This document shows, piece by piece, positions 1 through 6,324 of a DNA stretch of 8,542 bases; position 1 is the stretch's first letter, and each line of letters begins with the position of its first letter. The stretch spans positions 1 to 8,542 of the forward strand of contig CAMDCZ010000060.1 of the NCBI GenBank assembly GCA_945890735.1, in the 5' to 3' direction. The notes below the pieces were generated by a model. The model saw only the letters and a list, made by a program, of their open reading frames with translations. It did not search any database and was not told the origin of the DNA. A program made the translations under genes and the position numbers. The stretch is from Bordetella parapertussis (lineage in GTDB: Bacteria; Pseudomonadota; Gammaproteobacteria; Burkholderiales; Burkholderiaceae_C).

Positions 1-435
1 AGCGCAGCCAAGGACGCCAGCGGCCTGGACGCGATCAACAAGGGCGCGTATGTGCTGGCCGAGCCCTCAGAAGTGGGCCTGAACAAAAAAGCCCAAGCGG
101 TCCTCATCGCCACGGGCTCCGAGGTGCAACTGGCCATGAAGGCGCAAGCTTTGCTGGCCGAGCACAAAGTCGCGGTGCGCGTGGTCTCCATGCCCAGCAC
201 CACCACCTTTGACCGTCAAAGCGTGGCCTACAAATCCGCCGTGTTACCCAAAGGCATTCCACGCATCGCGGTGGAAATGGGCTCGACCGATGGCTGGTGG
301 AAATACGGCGTGTCGGCCGTGGTCGGCATCGACACCTATGGCGAGAGTGCGCCCGCACCGGTGTTGTTCGAGCATTTTGGCTTCACGCCGAAGAATGTGG
401 CTGAAACGGTGTTGAAGGTGCTGCAAAACGCCTAA
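1..435 (+). CDS. tkt: Transketolase, C-terminal part (5' end outside window)
   Basis: Partial gene: the frame is open from base 1 and ends at the TAA at 433-435, giving the last 144 residues of a protein that is normally about 660-680 residues long. Transketolase moves two-carbon ketol units between sugar phosphates, using thiamine diphosphate, in the cytosolic pentose-phosphate and Calvin pathways. What is visible is the C-terminal domain: the strand-turn VLIATGSEVQLA, then RVVSMPSTTTFDRQ, then the IAVEMGSTDGWWKYG segment and the GESAPAPVLFEHFGFT stretch, all in the order usual for the family. The gene is GC-rich. In related bacteria tkt is often followed directly by gap; here a restriction-modification pair lies between them, starting 8 bases after this stop. 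No terminator is visible after the stop, so transcription probably continues into the next gene. Confidence 0.93.
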   Translation, partial: SAAKDASGLDAINKGAYVLAEPSEVGLNKKAQAVLIATGSEVQLAMKAQALLAEHKVAVRVVSMPSTTTFDRQSVAYKSAVLPKGIPRIAVEMGSTDGWWKYGVSAVVGIDTYGESAPAPVLFEHFGFTPKNVAETVLKVLQNA

Positions 436-443
436 ACAACAAA

Positions 444-1643
444 ATGAACAGCAGACTGCCTTTATTTCAACCCAGCGCAGAAGCGTTGAGGTTGAATGCT
501 GAGCATCCATACCCCGTAATATCTCTTTTTTCGGGTGCAATGGGCCTTGATTTAGGACTAAATCAAGCGGGGTTGAGGGTTGCTGTTTCTCAAGATATTG
601 ATCCATGGTGCATCGAAACCATCAGGAGAAATCAGCATATCGCGGTTGATGGCGACATAGAAGAACTTGTTAACCAAGACCCAAAGTGTGAATTTCTATT
701 GGCAGTTAGTGGCGTCAAGCGTAAATCAGTCTTTGCAGTGGTTGGGGGGCCTCCTTGTCAGTCTTTTTCGACTGCCGGAAAAAGATTGGGCGTTTCCGAT
801 GAAAGGGGCCAGCTATATCAGCAATTTATAAAGGTAATTAAAGCAGTTAAGCCTCGATTTTTCGTAATGGAGAATGTTAAGGGCCTGGCTTCCATGCCCT
901 CTATTCCAGGAGACAAAAAATCCGCCCCAGTATTGGATGACATATTAAACAGCTTTCATAAAATTGGATACAAAACAGTCCATGGCGTTCTCGATGCTGT
1001 TCATTATGGGACCCCTCAATTTCGAGAACGATTGGTGATTATTGGTACAAGAGATGGAGAAAATATTTTTCTCCCGATACCATCGCATTTTCCAAAGCAT
1101 CAAAACGCAGATATGCGTTGGAAAACCCTCGGGGAAGCTATTTCTAATTTAGATTTGGTGGGCGATTGTGCAAAATTTTCTCCAAACATCATGAAGTTCC
1201 TTGCTATGTTGCCTGAAGGTGGAAATTGGAAAAACCTTCCAAAAGATCTCATGGAAGAGGCAATGGGTGGTGCATTCCATTCAGGTGGTGGAAAGGTTGG
1301 GTTTTATAGGCGTTTAAACAGCCTTGAACCATCCCCCACATTGGTTACCAGTCCCATTCAGAAGGCGACCCTGCTGTGTCATCCTACTCAATTACGCCCA
1401 CTTTCAGTCCGTGAGTATGCTCGAATCCAGCAGTTCCCAGATGATTGGAAATTTGAAGGCAAAACGGCTGACTGCTATCGTCAAATTGGTAACGCAGTTC
1501 CAATTCCACTCGGGCGCGCCATTGGCCAAATGTTGATGTCAGTCGCTCTTGGAAATGCCCAAGTTCAAGCTAAAAGAATGCGAGGCACTTCTGTTCATAA
1601 TCAATTTACTGTCGAATCGGGAGATCTAGAAAGTGATCTCTGA
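444..1643 (+). CDS. DNA (cytosine-5-)-methyltransferase of a Type II R-M system
   Basis: Transfers a methyl group from S-adenosylmethionine to C5 of cytosine within a specific DNA site, protecting it from the partner endonuclease encoded next. The 399-residue protein has the full motif order of the family: motif I with FSGAMG (29-34) for cofactor binding, motif IV GGPPCQS with catalytic Cys105, motif VI ENV at 143-145, motif VIII QFRER with Arg194 and Arg196, then a target-recognition region at about 205-300, motif IX around RPLSVREYARIQQFP (318-332), and motif X with QIGNAVP (347-353). The FSGAMG variant replaces the commoner FSGxGG. The ATG at 444 leaves 26 residues before motif I, which is reasonable, but no Shine-Dalgarno sequence precedes it. 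Base composition is low in GC (single rows counted by hand at 35-47%) and codons AGG, AGA (624-629) and ATA (657-659) occur, unlike the neighbours, pointing to transfer. Target sequence unknown. Confidence 0.95.
   Translation: MNSRLPLFQPSAEALRLNAEHPYPVISLFSGAMGLDLGLNQAGLRVAVSQDIDPWCIETIRRNQHIAVDGDIEELVNQDPKCEFLLAVSGVKRKSVFAVVGGPPCQSFSTAGKRLGVSDERGQLYQQFIKVIKAVKPRFFVMENVKGLASMPSIPGDKKSAPVLDDILNSFHKIGYKTVHGVLDAVHYGTPQFRERLVIIGTRDGENIFLPIPSHFPKHQNADMRWKTLGEAISNLDLVGDCAKFSPNIMKFLAMLPEGGNWKNLPKDLMEEAMGGAFHSGGGKVGFYRRLNSLEPSPTLVTSPIQKATLLCHPTQLRPLSVREYARIQQFPDDWKFEGKTADCYRQIGNAVPIPLGRAIGQMLMSVALGNAQVQAKRMRGTSVHNQFTVESGDLESDL
1619..1623 (+). promoter_or_regulatory. Ribosome binding site for the endonuclease gene
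   Basis: GGGAG lies inside the 3' end of the methyltransferase gene, nine bases before the GTG at 1633. It supports GTG 1633 as the endonuclease start; the next in-frame ATG is only at residue 54, which would remove conserved sequence. The placement implies that endonuclease translation follows that of the methyltransferase. Confidence 0.5.
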
Positions 1644-2424
1644 ATCAAAATTAAATGCCGAAATTGGTCGTTTACTGACGGTTCTATATGAAAAAAGATT
1701 TGGCGCCTTGGATCGGCTGACGCTTGGCAAACTGCTGAATAAAAACCCATACCTCTATCGTGCTTTGGGTTTCTCGGACGCCTCTGATTTCATGGGTCAA
1801 TTATTGGTTGCCTATGTATCTAGTTCTGATGAAACCATATTTGGAAATGACTTTATTGAGCCACTGGCTGTATTTTCTGCTCAAAACAGAGATGTTGCTC
1901 CTGGAGAGCTTTGGCACGTGTCAGTTGGTGCAAGCGCAGGCCAGGACATCGCTATTGAAACCGCTGCAACGTACTTGGCCATCTCTGTTAAATCAAGCAA
2001 AAATATTTTGAATTCACAAAGCGCAAAAGGACAATCGGGTGAGTTTCAATCACTGCAGGCAAGATTAAAGAAAATTAACAAATTATTTCGTCCGATTATT
2101 GGGTTTGGCTATGGGCGTAAATCCAGCAGAAAAGACACTGTGATTGAGAAGTTGGCGGGACAAGCTTTTTGGGAAACATTGACGGGTGAGCCGAATTTTT
2201 ATTTGCGAATATCGGAAGCTATGGAGAGTTTTGCTAAAACACATGGCTCACTTTACAAAGAAGCTTTCGAAAACAAGCATAGACAATTGCTTCGGGACTT
2301 TATGATTGAGTTTGTTTCCCAAGAAGGGGTTATTCTTTGGGACAAAGTCGTCATATTCAATAGTGGAATCGAAAAGCCCAAGAAGCCAAATAAAAAACAA
2401 TCTAAAGCGAAATTATCAACTTAA
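1633..2424 (+). CDS. Type II restriction endonuclease, PmeII-like family
   Basis: Probable cleavage partner of the upstream methyltransferase. The 263-residue protein begins at GTG 1633 and overlaps the methyltransferase by 11 bases. I recognise the family from the order of blocks: NPYLYRALG (38-46), a helix with SSSDETIFG ending near Glu76, a PD-(D/E)xK-like core with Asp105 in GQDIAIE and Lys120 in SVKSS, then GFGYGRKSS (157-165), GQAFWETLTG (176-185) and a closing WDKVVIFNSG (236-245). Family members that I recall have a G-x-D strand and a VKSG-type strand at the core; here the serine before VK stands where many nucleases carry Glu, as elsewhere in the family. The C-terminal 16 or so residues are lysine-rich and probably disordered. 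GC content is very low (one row counted at 30%). Family assignment is from memory of sequence patterns, not a search. The alternative is an unrelated PD-(D/E)xK endonuclease, which would have the same role. Recognition site unknown. Confidence 0.78.
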   Translation: MISESKLNAEIGRLLTVLYEKRFGALDRLTLGKLLNKNPYLYRALGFSDASDFMGQLLVAYVSSSDETIFGNDFIEPLAVFSAQNRDVAPGELWHVSVGASAGQDIAIETAATYLAISVKSSKNILNSQSAKGQSGEFQSLQARLKKINKLFRPIIGFGYGRKSSRKDTVIEKLAGQAFWETLTGEPNFYLRISEAMESFAKTHGSLYKEAFENKHRQLLRDFMIEFVSQEGVILWDKVVIFNSGIEKPKKPNKKQSKAKLST

Positions 2425-2433
2425 CTTTTCTAT

Positions 2434-2440
2434 AGGAAAA
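2434..2440 (+). promoter_or_regulatory. Ribosome binding site of gap
   Basis: AGGAAAA precedes the ATG at 2444 by three bases (counted from the AGGA core, six). It fixes the gap start at 2444 rather than an in-frame ATG at 2306, which lies inside the endonuclease gene and would add 46 residues with no likeness to the family. Only 19 bases separate the endonuclease stop from gap, and no convincing -35/-10 pair is visible in them. Confidence 0.75.
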
Positions 2441-2443
2441 CTC

Positions 2444-3442
2444 ATGGCCATCAAAGTAGGTATCAACGGATTCGGACGCATCGGACGCATGGTGTTTCGC
2501 GCAGCGGTGCAAAACTTCAACGACATTGACATCGTCGGCATCAACGACCTGCTCGAGCCCGACTACCTCGCCTACATGCTCAAGTACGACAGCGTGCACG
2601 GTCGCTTCAAAGGCGAGGTGTCGGTCGACGGCGGCAACCTGATCGTCAACGGCAAAAAAATCCGCCTGACCCAAGAGCGCGACCCGGCGGCTTTGAAATG
2701 GGGCGAGATCGGTGCCGACGTGGTGATCGAGGCCACCGGTTTGTTTTTGGACAAACCCACCGCTGAAAAACACCTGGCCGCTGGCGCCAAAAAAGTGTTG
2801 CTGTCCGCGCCTTCCAAGGACGACACGCCGATGTTTGTGTATGGCGTGAACCACACCACCTATGCCGGTCAAACCATTGTGTCCAACGCCTCTTGCACCA
2901 CCAACTGCCTGGCCCCGGTGGCCAAGGTGTTGAACGACAAATGGGGCATCAAGCGCGGTTTGATGACCACGGTGCATGCCGCCACCGCCACGCAAAAAAC
3001 CGTCGACGGCCCGTCCAACAAAGACTGGCGCGGCGGCCGTGGCATTTTGGAAAACATCATCCCCTCCAGCACCGGTGCGGCCAAAGCGGTGGGCGTGGTC
3101 ATCCCCGCCTTGAACAAAAAGCTCACCGGCATGTCTTTCCGTGTGCCCACCTCGGACGTGTCGGTGGTGGACTTGACGGTGGAACTCAACAAAGAAGCGT
3201 CTTACGCCGAGATTTGCGCCGAAATGAAAGCGCAAAGCCAAGGTGCTTTGAAGGGCGTGCTCGGTTACACCGAAGACAAAGTGGTGGCCACTGACTTCCG
3301 TGGCGAGCCTTGCACCAGTGTGTTTGACGCGGACGCAGGCATCGCCTTGGACAGCACTTTTGTCAAAGTGGTCTCTTGGTACGACAACGAGTGGGGCTAC
3401 TCCAACAAGTGTTTGGAAATGGTGCGGGTCATCGCCAAGTAA
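2444..3442 (+). CDS. gap: Glyceraldehyde-3-phosphate dehydrogenase, type I, NAD-dependent
   Basis: Cytosolic enzyme of glycolysis and gluconeogenesis, and of the Calvin cycle where present: it converts glyceraldehyde 3-phosphate, phosphate and NAD+ to 1,3-bisphosphoglycerate and NADH. The 332-residue length is typical. The N-terminal Rossmann fold starts with VGINGFGRIGR (5-15); Asp35 after the second strand fits preference for NAD over NADP. The catalytic segment SNASCTTNC (147-155) carries nucleophile Cys151, and His178 in TTVHAAT is the general base. The SSTGAAKAVG and WYDNEWGYS segments are also present. It follows the restriction endonuclease by 19 bases and precedes glcE by 8, so it is read as part of a plus-strand operon. 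With the inserted cassette, its transcription presumably comes from upstream of tkt or from a promoter I cannot see. Confidence 0.97.
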   Translation: MAIKVGINGFGRIGRMVFRAAVQNFNDIDIVGINDLLEPDYLAYMLKYDSVHGRFKGEVSVDGGNLIVNGKKIRLTQERDPAALKWGEIGADVVIEATGLFLDKPTAEKHLAAGAKKVLLSAPSKDDTPMFVYGVNHTTYAGQTIVSNASCTTNCLAPVAKVLNDKWGIKRGLMTTVHAATATQKTVDGPSNKDWRGGRGILENIIPSSTGAAKAVGVVIPALNKKLTGMSFRVPTSDVSVVDLTVELNKEASYAEICAEMKAQSQGALKGVLGYTEDKVVATDFRGEPCTSVFDADAGIALDSTFVKVVSWYDNEWGYSNKCLEMVRVIAK

Positions 3443-3445
3443 AGG
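3441..3445 (+). promoter_or_regulatory. Ribosome binding site that decides the glcE start
   Basis: AAAGG overlaps the gap stop codon and lies five bases before GTG 3451. It favours GTG 3451 as the glcE start. An in-frame ATG at 3376 lies within gap and would prepend a segment with no family likeness. The arrangement suggests re-initiation by ribosomes finishing gap. Confidence 0.55.
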
Positions 3446-3450
3446 TTTGT

Positions 3451-4581
3451 GTGGTTTCTGATTTCCAAGACCGCATCCGAGATGCGGCAGCCCACGGGCA
3501 GCGCTTGCGCATCCAAGGTGGCAACACCAAGCATTTTTACGGCGACACACACAGTCCAGCGCAGGTGCTCGACACCCGCGCCTGGTCGGGTGTGGTCAGT
3601 TACGAGCCCAGCGAATTGGTGGTGACGGTCAAGGCGGGCACGCCTTTGCGCGAGCTCGAAGCCTTGCTGGCCGACCAAGGCCAATCCCTGGCCTACGAAC
3701 CCCCCCACTTTGGCGCGTCTGCCACCGTGGGCGGCATGGTCGCGGCTGGCTTGGCCGGACCGAGCCGCGCCAATGTCGGTGGTGTGCGTGACCATGTGCT
3801 GGGCGTGCAAATGCTCAACGGCCTGGGGGAATCGCTCACCTTCGGCGGCCAAGTGATGAAAAACGTGGCGGGCTATGACGTCTCCCGCGCCATGGCAGGC
3901 AGCATGGGCACCTTGGGGGTGATCACCGAACTCTCGCTCAAGGTCTTGCCGGTGGCCCCGGAGGAGGCCACCTTGCAATGCGTGCTCTCGCAACACGATG
4001 CCCTGGCGCTGTTGCACCGTTGGGGCGGGCAAGCCCTGCCCCTCAACGCCAGCGCTTGGGTGCACGACAGCACGGCGCAACCGGCGCAAGACCTGTTGTT
4101 CGTGCGTTTGCGCGGCGCGGTGGCGGCGGTCGAGTCGGCCTGCCCGCGGATGATCGCCGACGTGCAGGCGGCGGGCGGCAGCGCACACCGCATGGAACCC
4201 GCGCAGGCCGCACGCGATTGGCAAGCCAGCCGCGAACACACCTTGCCCTTTTTCCAAGCGACTGCCGCCGACCTGTGTTTGTGGCGCTTGAGCCTGCCGC
4301 AAACCGCGCCCGTGCTCAACCTGCCCTACTCGCCCTGCATCGAATGGCATGGCGCACTGCGTTGGCTGTGGGCCCCTGAGGGCGCCGCCGCCGAACTGCG
4401 CGCGGCCGCACACGCGGCGGGCGGACACGCCACCTTGTTTCGGCCCGCGCAGGCGGGCATGCACCCACAGGTGCCGGTCTTTCACCCTTTGCAACCCGCA
4501 CAGCAGCGCATCCAGCGCGCACTCCAACAGCAGTTTGACCCCCAAGGTGTGTTCAACACCGGGCGTCTGGGCCTTTCCTGA
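3451..4581 (+). CDS. glcE: Glycolate oxidase FAD-binding subunit GlcE
   Basis: One of three subunits (GlcD, GlcE, GlcF) of the membrane-associated glycolate dehydrogenase, which oxidises glycolate to glyoxylate and passes electrons to the respiratory chain. With the GTG start the protein has 376 residues, close to the usual length of about 350-370. It shows a PCMH-type FAD-binding domain: LRIQGGNTKHFYG (19-31), VGGMVAAGLAGP (93-104) contacting the cofactor, KNVAGYDVSR (127-136) and MAGSMGTLGVITE (138-150), followed by a more divergent, alanine-rich C-terminal half ending in the family-typical DPQGVFNTGR. It begins 8 bases after gap and ends 8 bases before glcF. The larger FAD subunit GlcD, normally encoded just upstream, is absent here: gap takes that position. 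GlcE is distinguished from GlcD by its shorter length and the pairing with GlcF. Confidence 0.92.
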   Translation: MVSDFQDRIRDAAAHGQRLRIQGGNTKHFYGDTHSPAQVLDTRAWSGVVSYEPSELVVTVKAGTPLRELEALLADQGQSLAYEPPHFGASATVGGMVAAGLAGPSRANVGGVRDHVLGVQMLNGLGESLTFGGQVMKNVAGYDVSRAMAGSMGTLGVITELSLKVLPVAPEEATLQCVLSQHDALALLHRWGGQALPLNASAWVHDSTAQPAQDLLFVRLRGAVAAVESACPRMIADVQAAGGSAHRMEPAQAARDWQASREHTLPFFQATAADLCLWRLSLPQTAPVLNLPYSPCIEWHGALRWLWAPEGAAAELRAAAHAAGGHATLFRPAQAGMHPQVPVFHPLQPAQQRIQRALQQQFDPQGVFNTGRLGLS

Positions 4582-4589
4582 GCAGCCGC

Positions 4590-5828
4590 ATGCAAACCAA
4601 CCTCGCCCCCGAATACCAACACACCGCCGATGGCCTTGAAGCCGAAGCGATCTTGCGCAAGTGCGTGCACTGCGGCTTTTGCACCGCCACCTGCCCGACC
4701 TACCAATTGCTGGGCGACGAGTTGGACGGTCCGCGTGGCCGCATCTACCTGATCAAGCAAGTGCTCGAAGGCGTGGCACCCACCCGTGACACCCAGTTGC
4801 ACCTGGACCGTTGCCTGACTTGCCGCAACTGTGAAACCACCTGCCCCAGCGGTGTGCAGTATGGCCACTTGGTCGACATTGGCCGCAAGCTGGTCGACGA
4901 CAAAGTGCCTCGCCCGGCCGCTGAGCAAACCGTGCGCTGGGCCCTGAAAGAGGGCTTGTCCTCGCCCTTGTTTGCGCCCGCCATGAAGCTGGGTCAAAGC
5001 GTGCGCGCCTGGCTGCCGTCGGCTCTCCAAGCCAAGGTGCCCGAGCGCCGCAGCGCAGGCGCTTGGCCGACCCGCAGCCACGCACGCAAGGTCTTGATGC
5101 TCGCTGGTTGCGTGCAGCCCAGCATGAGCCCCAACATCAACAGCGCGACCGCGCGGGTGCTCGACACCTGCGGCATCCAAACCATCGTCGAGCCACTGGC
5201 GGGCTGTTGTGGTGGTGTCAAATTTCACTTGAATGACCAAGACGCGGCGCATGTGCAAATGAAGCACAACATCGACGCCTGGTGGCCGCACCTCGCCCAA
5301 GGCGTCGAAGCGATCGTGATGAACGCTTCGGGCTGCGGCGTCACGGTGAAAGACTACGGGCATATCTTCCGCAACGACCCGCGCTATGCCGACAAGGCCC
5401 GCCGCATCAGCGAACTCACCCAAGACCTGAGCGAGCTGCTGCCCGCGCTCATGCCTGAGCTGCAAAAGCAAGTCAAACCTGCACACGCCCGGCAACAAGG
5501 CTTGCTCGCTTTCCACCCGCCCTGCACCTTGCAACACGGGCAGCAACTCAAAGGCGGTGTGGAAACCCACCTGGGCCTGCTGGGCTTCAAGGTGCGCGTG
5601 GCCAGCACTGAAGCCCATTTGTGTTGCGGCTCAGCCGGTACTTACAGCGTGTTGCAGCCCGCGTTGGCGACACAGCTGCGCGACCGCAAGCTCGGCCACT
5701 TGGGCGAGATGCAACCGCAGGCGATCATGAGCGCCAACATCGGCTGCATCACCCACCTGCAAAGCGGCACCGATGTGCCGGTGCGGCATTGGATCGAAAT
5801 GCTGGACCAGGCCTTGCAAGCCCAGTGA
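4590..5828 (+). CDS. glcF: Glycolate oxidase iron-sulfur subunit GlcF
   Basis: Electron-transfer subunit of glycolate dehydrogenase, carrying electrons from the flavin subunits towards quinone at the inner membrane. The 412-residue length is normal. The N-terminal ferredoxin-like domain holds two complete 4Fe-4S cysteine sets: Cys25, Cys28, Cys31 and Cys35-Pro, then Cys75, Cys78, Cys81 and Cys85-Pro. The C-terminal part contains the two CCG repeats of the heterodisulfide-reductase-like fold, at Cys206-Cys207 (AGCCGGVKFHL) and Cys345-Cys346 (HLCCGSAGTY), with further cysteines at 174, 249, 312 and 386. The ATG at 4590 follows the glcE stop by 8 bases with only a weak ribosome binding site, so translational coupling to glcE is likely. 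It is the last gene of the plus-strand run and ends 4 bases from the stop of a convergent gene. Confidence 0.95.
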   Translation: MQTNLAPEYQHTADGLEAEAILRKCVHCGFCTATCPTYQLLGDELDGPRGRIYLIKQVLEGVAPTRDTQLHLDRCLTCRNCETTCPSGVQYGHLVDIGRKLVDDKVPRPAAEQTVRWALKEGLSSPLFAPAMKLGQSVRAWLPSALQAKVPERRSAGAWPTRSHARKVLMLAGCVQPSMSPNINSATARVLDTCGIQTIVEPLAGCCGGVKFHLNDQDAAHVQMKHNIDAWWPHLAQGVEAIVMNASGCGVTVKDYGHIFRNDPRYADKARRISELTQDLSELLPALMPELQKQVKPAHARQQGLLAFHPPCTLQHGQQLKGGVETHLGLLGFKVRVASTEAHLCCGSAGTYSVLQPALATQLRDRKLGHLGEMQPQAIMSANIGCITHLQSGTDVPVRHWIEMLDQALQAQ

Positions 5829-5832
5829 TCAG

Positions 5833-6324
5833 TCACCCGTGTGAGGCCAGCGCCGCTTCGATATCAGCAGCGATCGCAGACGGTTTGTCCAGTGGTGCGT
5901 AGCGCTTGATCACCAGACCATCCCGACTGACCAAAAACTTGGTGAAGTTCCATTTGATGCCTTCGCTGCCCAACAGACCTGGCGCTTGGTTTTTCAGCCA
6001 CTGGAACAGGGGATGGGCATCTTGGCCGTTGACGTTGACCTTGGCCATCATCGGAAAACTCACACCATAGTTCTTTTGGCAAAACGCGCCAATCTCATGG
6101 TTGCTGCCCGGGTCTTGGCTGCCAAACTGATTGCAAGGAAAACCCAGGACCGCCAAGCCTTTGGGGCCCAAGGTTTGGTGCAAGGTTTCAAGGCCTTCGA
6201 ATTGGGGCGTGAAACCGCAAGCGCTGGCGGTGTTCACGATCAACAGCACTTGGCCTTTGAAATCCGACAAAGCGACATCCCGACCGTCGATCGTGTGGGC
6301 ATGAAAATCGTACACAGTGCTCAT
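5833..6324 (-). CDS. Glutathione peroxidase family protein, thioredoxin-type (BtuE-like)
   Basis: Reduces hydrogen peroxide and organic or lipid hydroperoxides. The 163-residue protein has a thioredoxin fold with peroxidatic Cys36 in NTASACGFTPQ, Gln70 in the CNQFGSQDPG segment, and Trp125-Asn126 in WNFTKFL, completing the Cys-Gln-Trp-Asn active-site set. Cys64 (in FPCNQF) and Cys82 (in FCQKNYG) are also present; Cys82 matches the position of the resolving cysteine in plant and bacterial enzymes that use thioredoxin, so reduction by thioredoxin rather than glutathione is likely. No signal peptide is seen, so it is cytosolic. The start is well supported: AGGAG lies five bases upstream. The ATG overlaps the stop of the permease gene as ATGA, so it is the last gene of the lplT-permease-peroxidase unit. 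Longer in-frame versions would read into the permease gene. Confidence 0.94.
   Translation of the reverse strand: MSTVYDFHAHTIDGRDVALSDFKGQVLLIVNTASACGFTPQFEGLETLHQTLGPKGLAVLGFPCNQFGSQDPGSNHEIGAFCQKNYGVSFPMMAKVNVNGQDAHPLFQWLKNQAPGLLGSEGIKWNFTKFLVSRDGLVIKRYAPLDKPSAIAADIEAALASHG

Larger units (their letters stand above)
436..2424 (+). other. Restriction-modification cassette inserted between tkt and gap
   Basis: Two overlapping genes, methyltransferase first and endonuclease second, make a complete Type II system. The low-GC composition begins at the methyltransferase and ends at the endonuclease stop, while the flanking genes return at once to about 60-70% GC in rows counted by hand (65% at 3061-3120, 73% at 4081-4140). 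No integrase, transposase, controller (C) protein, Vsr repair gene, terminal inverted repeat or clear target-site duplication is visible, so the means of insertion is not shown. That this is an insertion is inferred from composition and from the tkt-gap neighbourhood. Confidence 0.7.

Noticed and set aside
2287..2434. Possible internal promoter for gap in the AT-rich 3' part of the endonuclease gene (TTGGGA at 2337, TATGAT at 2301, TATA near 2431)
   Set aside because: No -35/-10 pair has acceptable spacing and match; AT-richness alone yields such hexamers.
2306..2443. Upstream in-frame extension of gap starting inside the endonuclease gene
   Set aside because: The extra 46 residues do not resemble GAPDH, and a good ribosome binding site precedes the ATG at 2444.
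425..2445. Direct or inverted repeats flanking the restriction-modification pair
   Set aside because: Only trivial A-rich matches such as AAAAC are shared by the two edges, which is no evidence for a target duplication or transposon ends.
2402..3550. A 382-codon minus-strand frame opposite gap
   Set aside because: It mirrors gap codon by codon, is rich in His, Val and Gly, and shows no recognisable motif.
3397..5618. Long minus-strand frames opposite glcE and glcF
   Set aside because: They are by-products of strong third-position GC bias; GlcE and GlcF have complete family motifs on the plus strand.
5825..5844. Possible terminator hairpins at the convergent junction
   Set aside because: Stems are only 4 bp and no T-tract follows on either strand.
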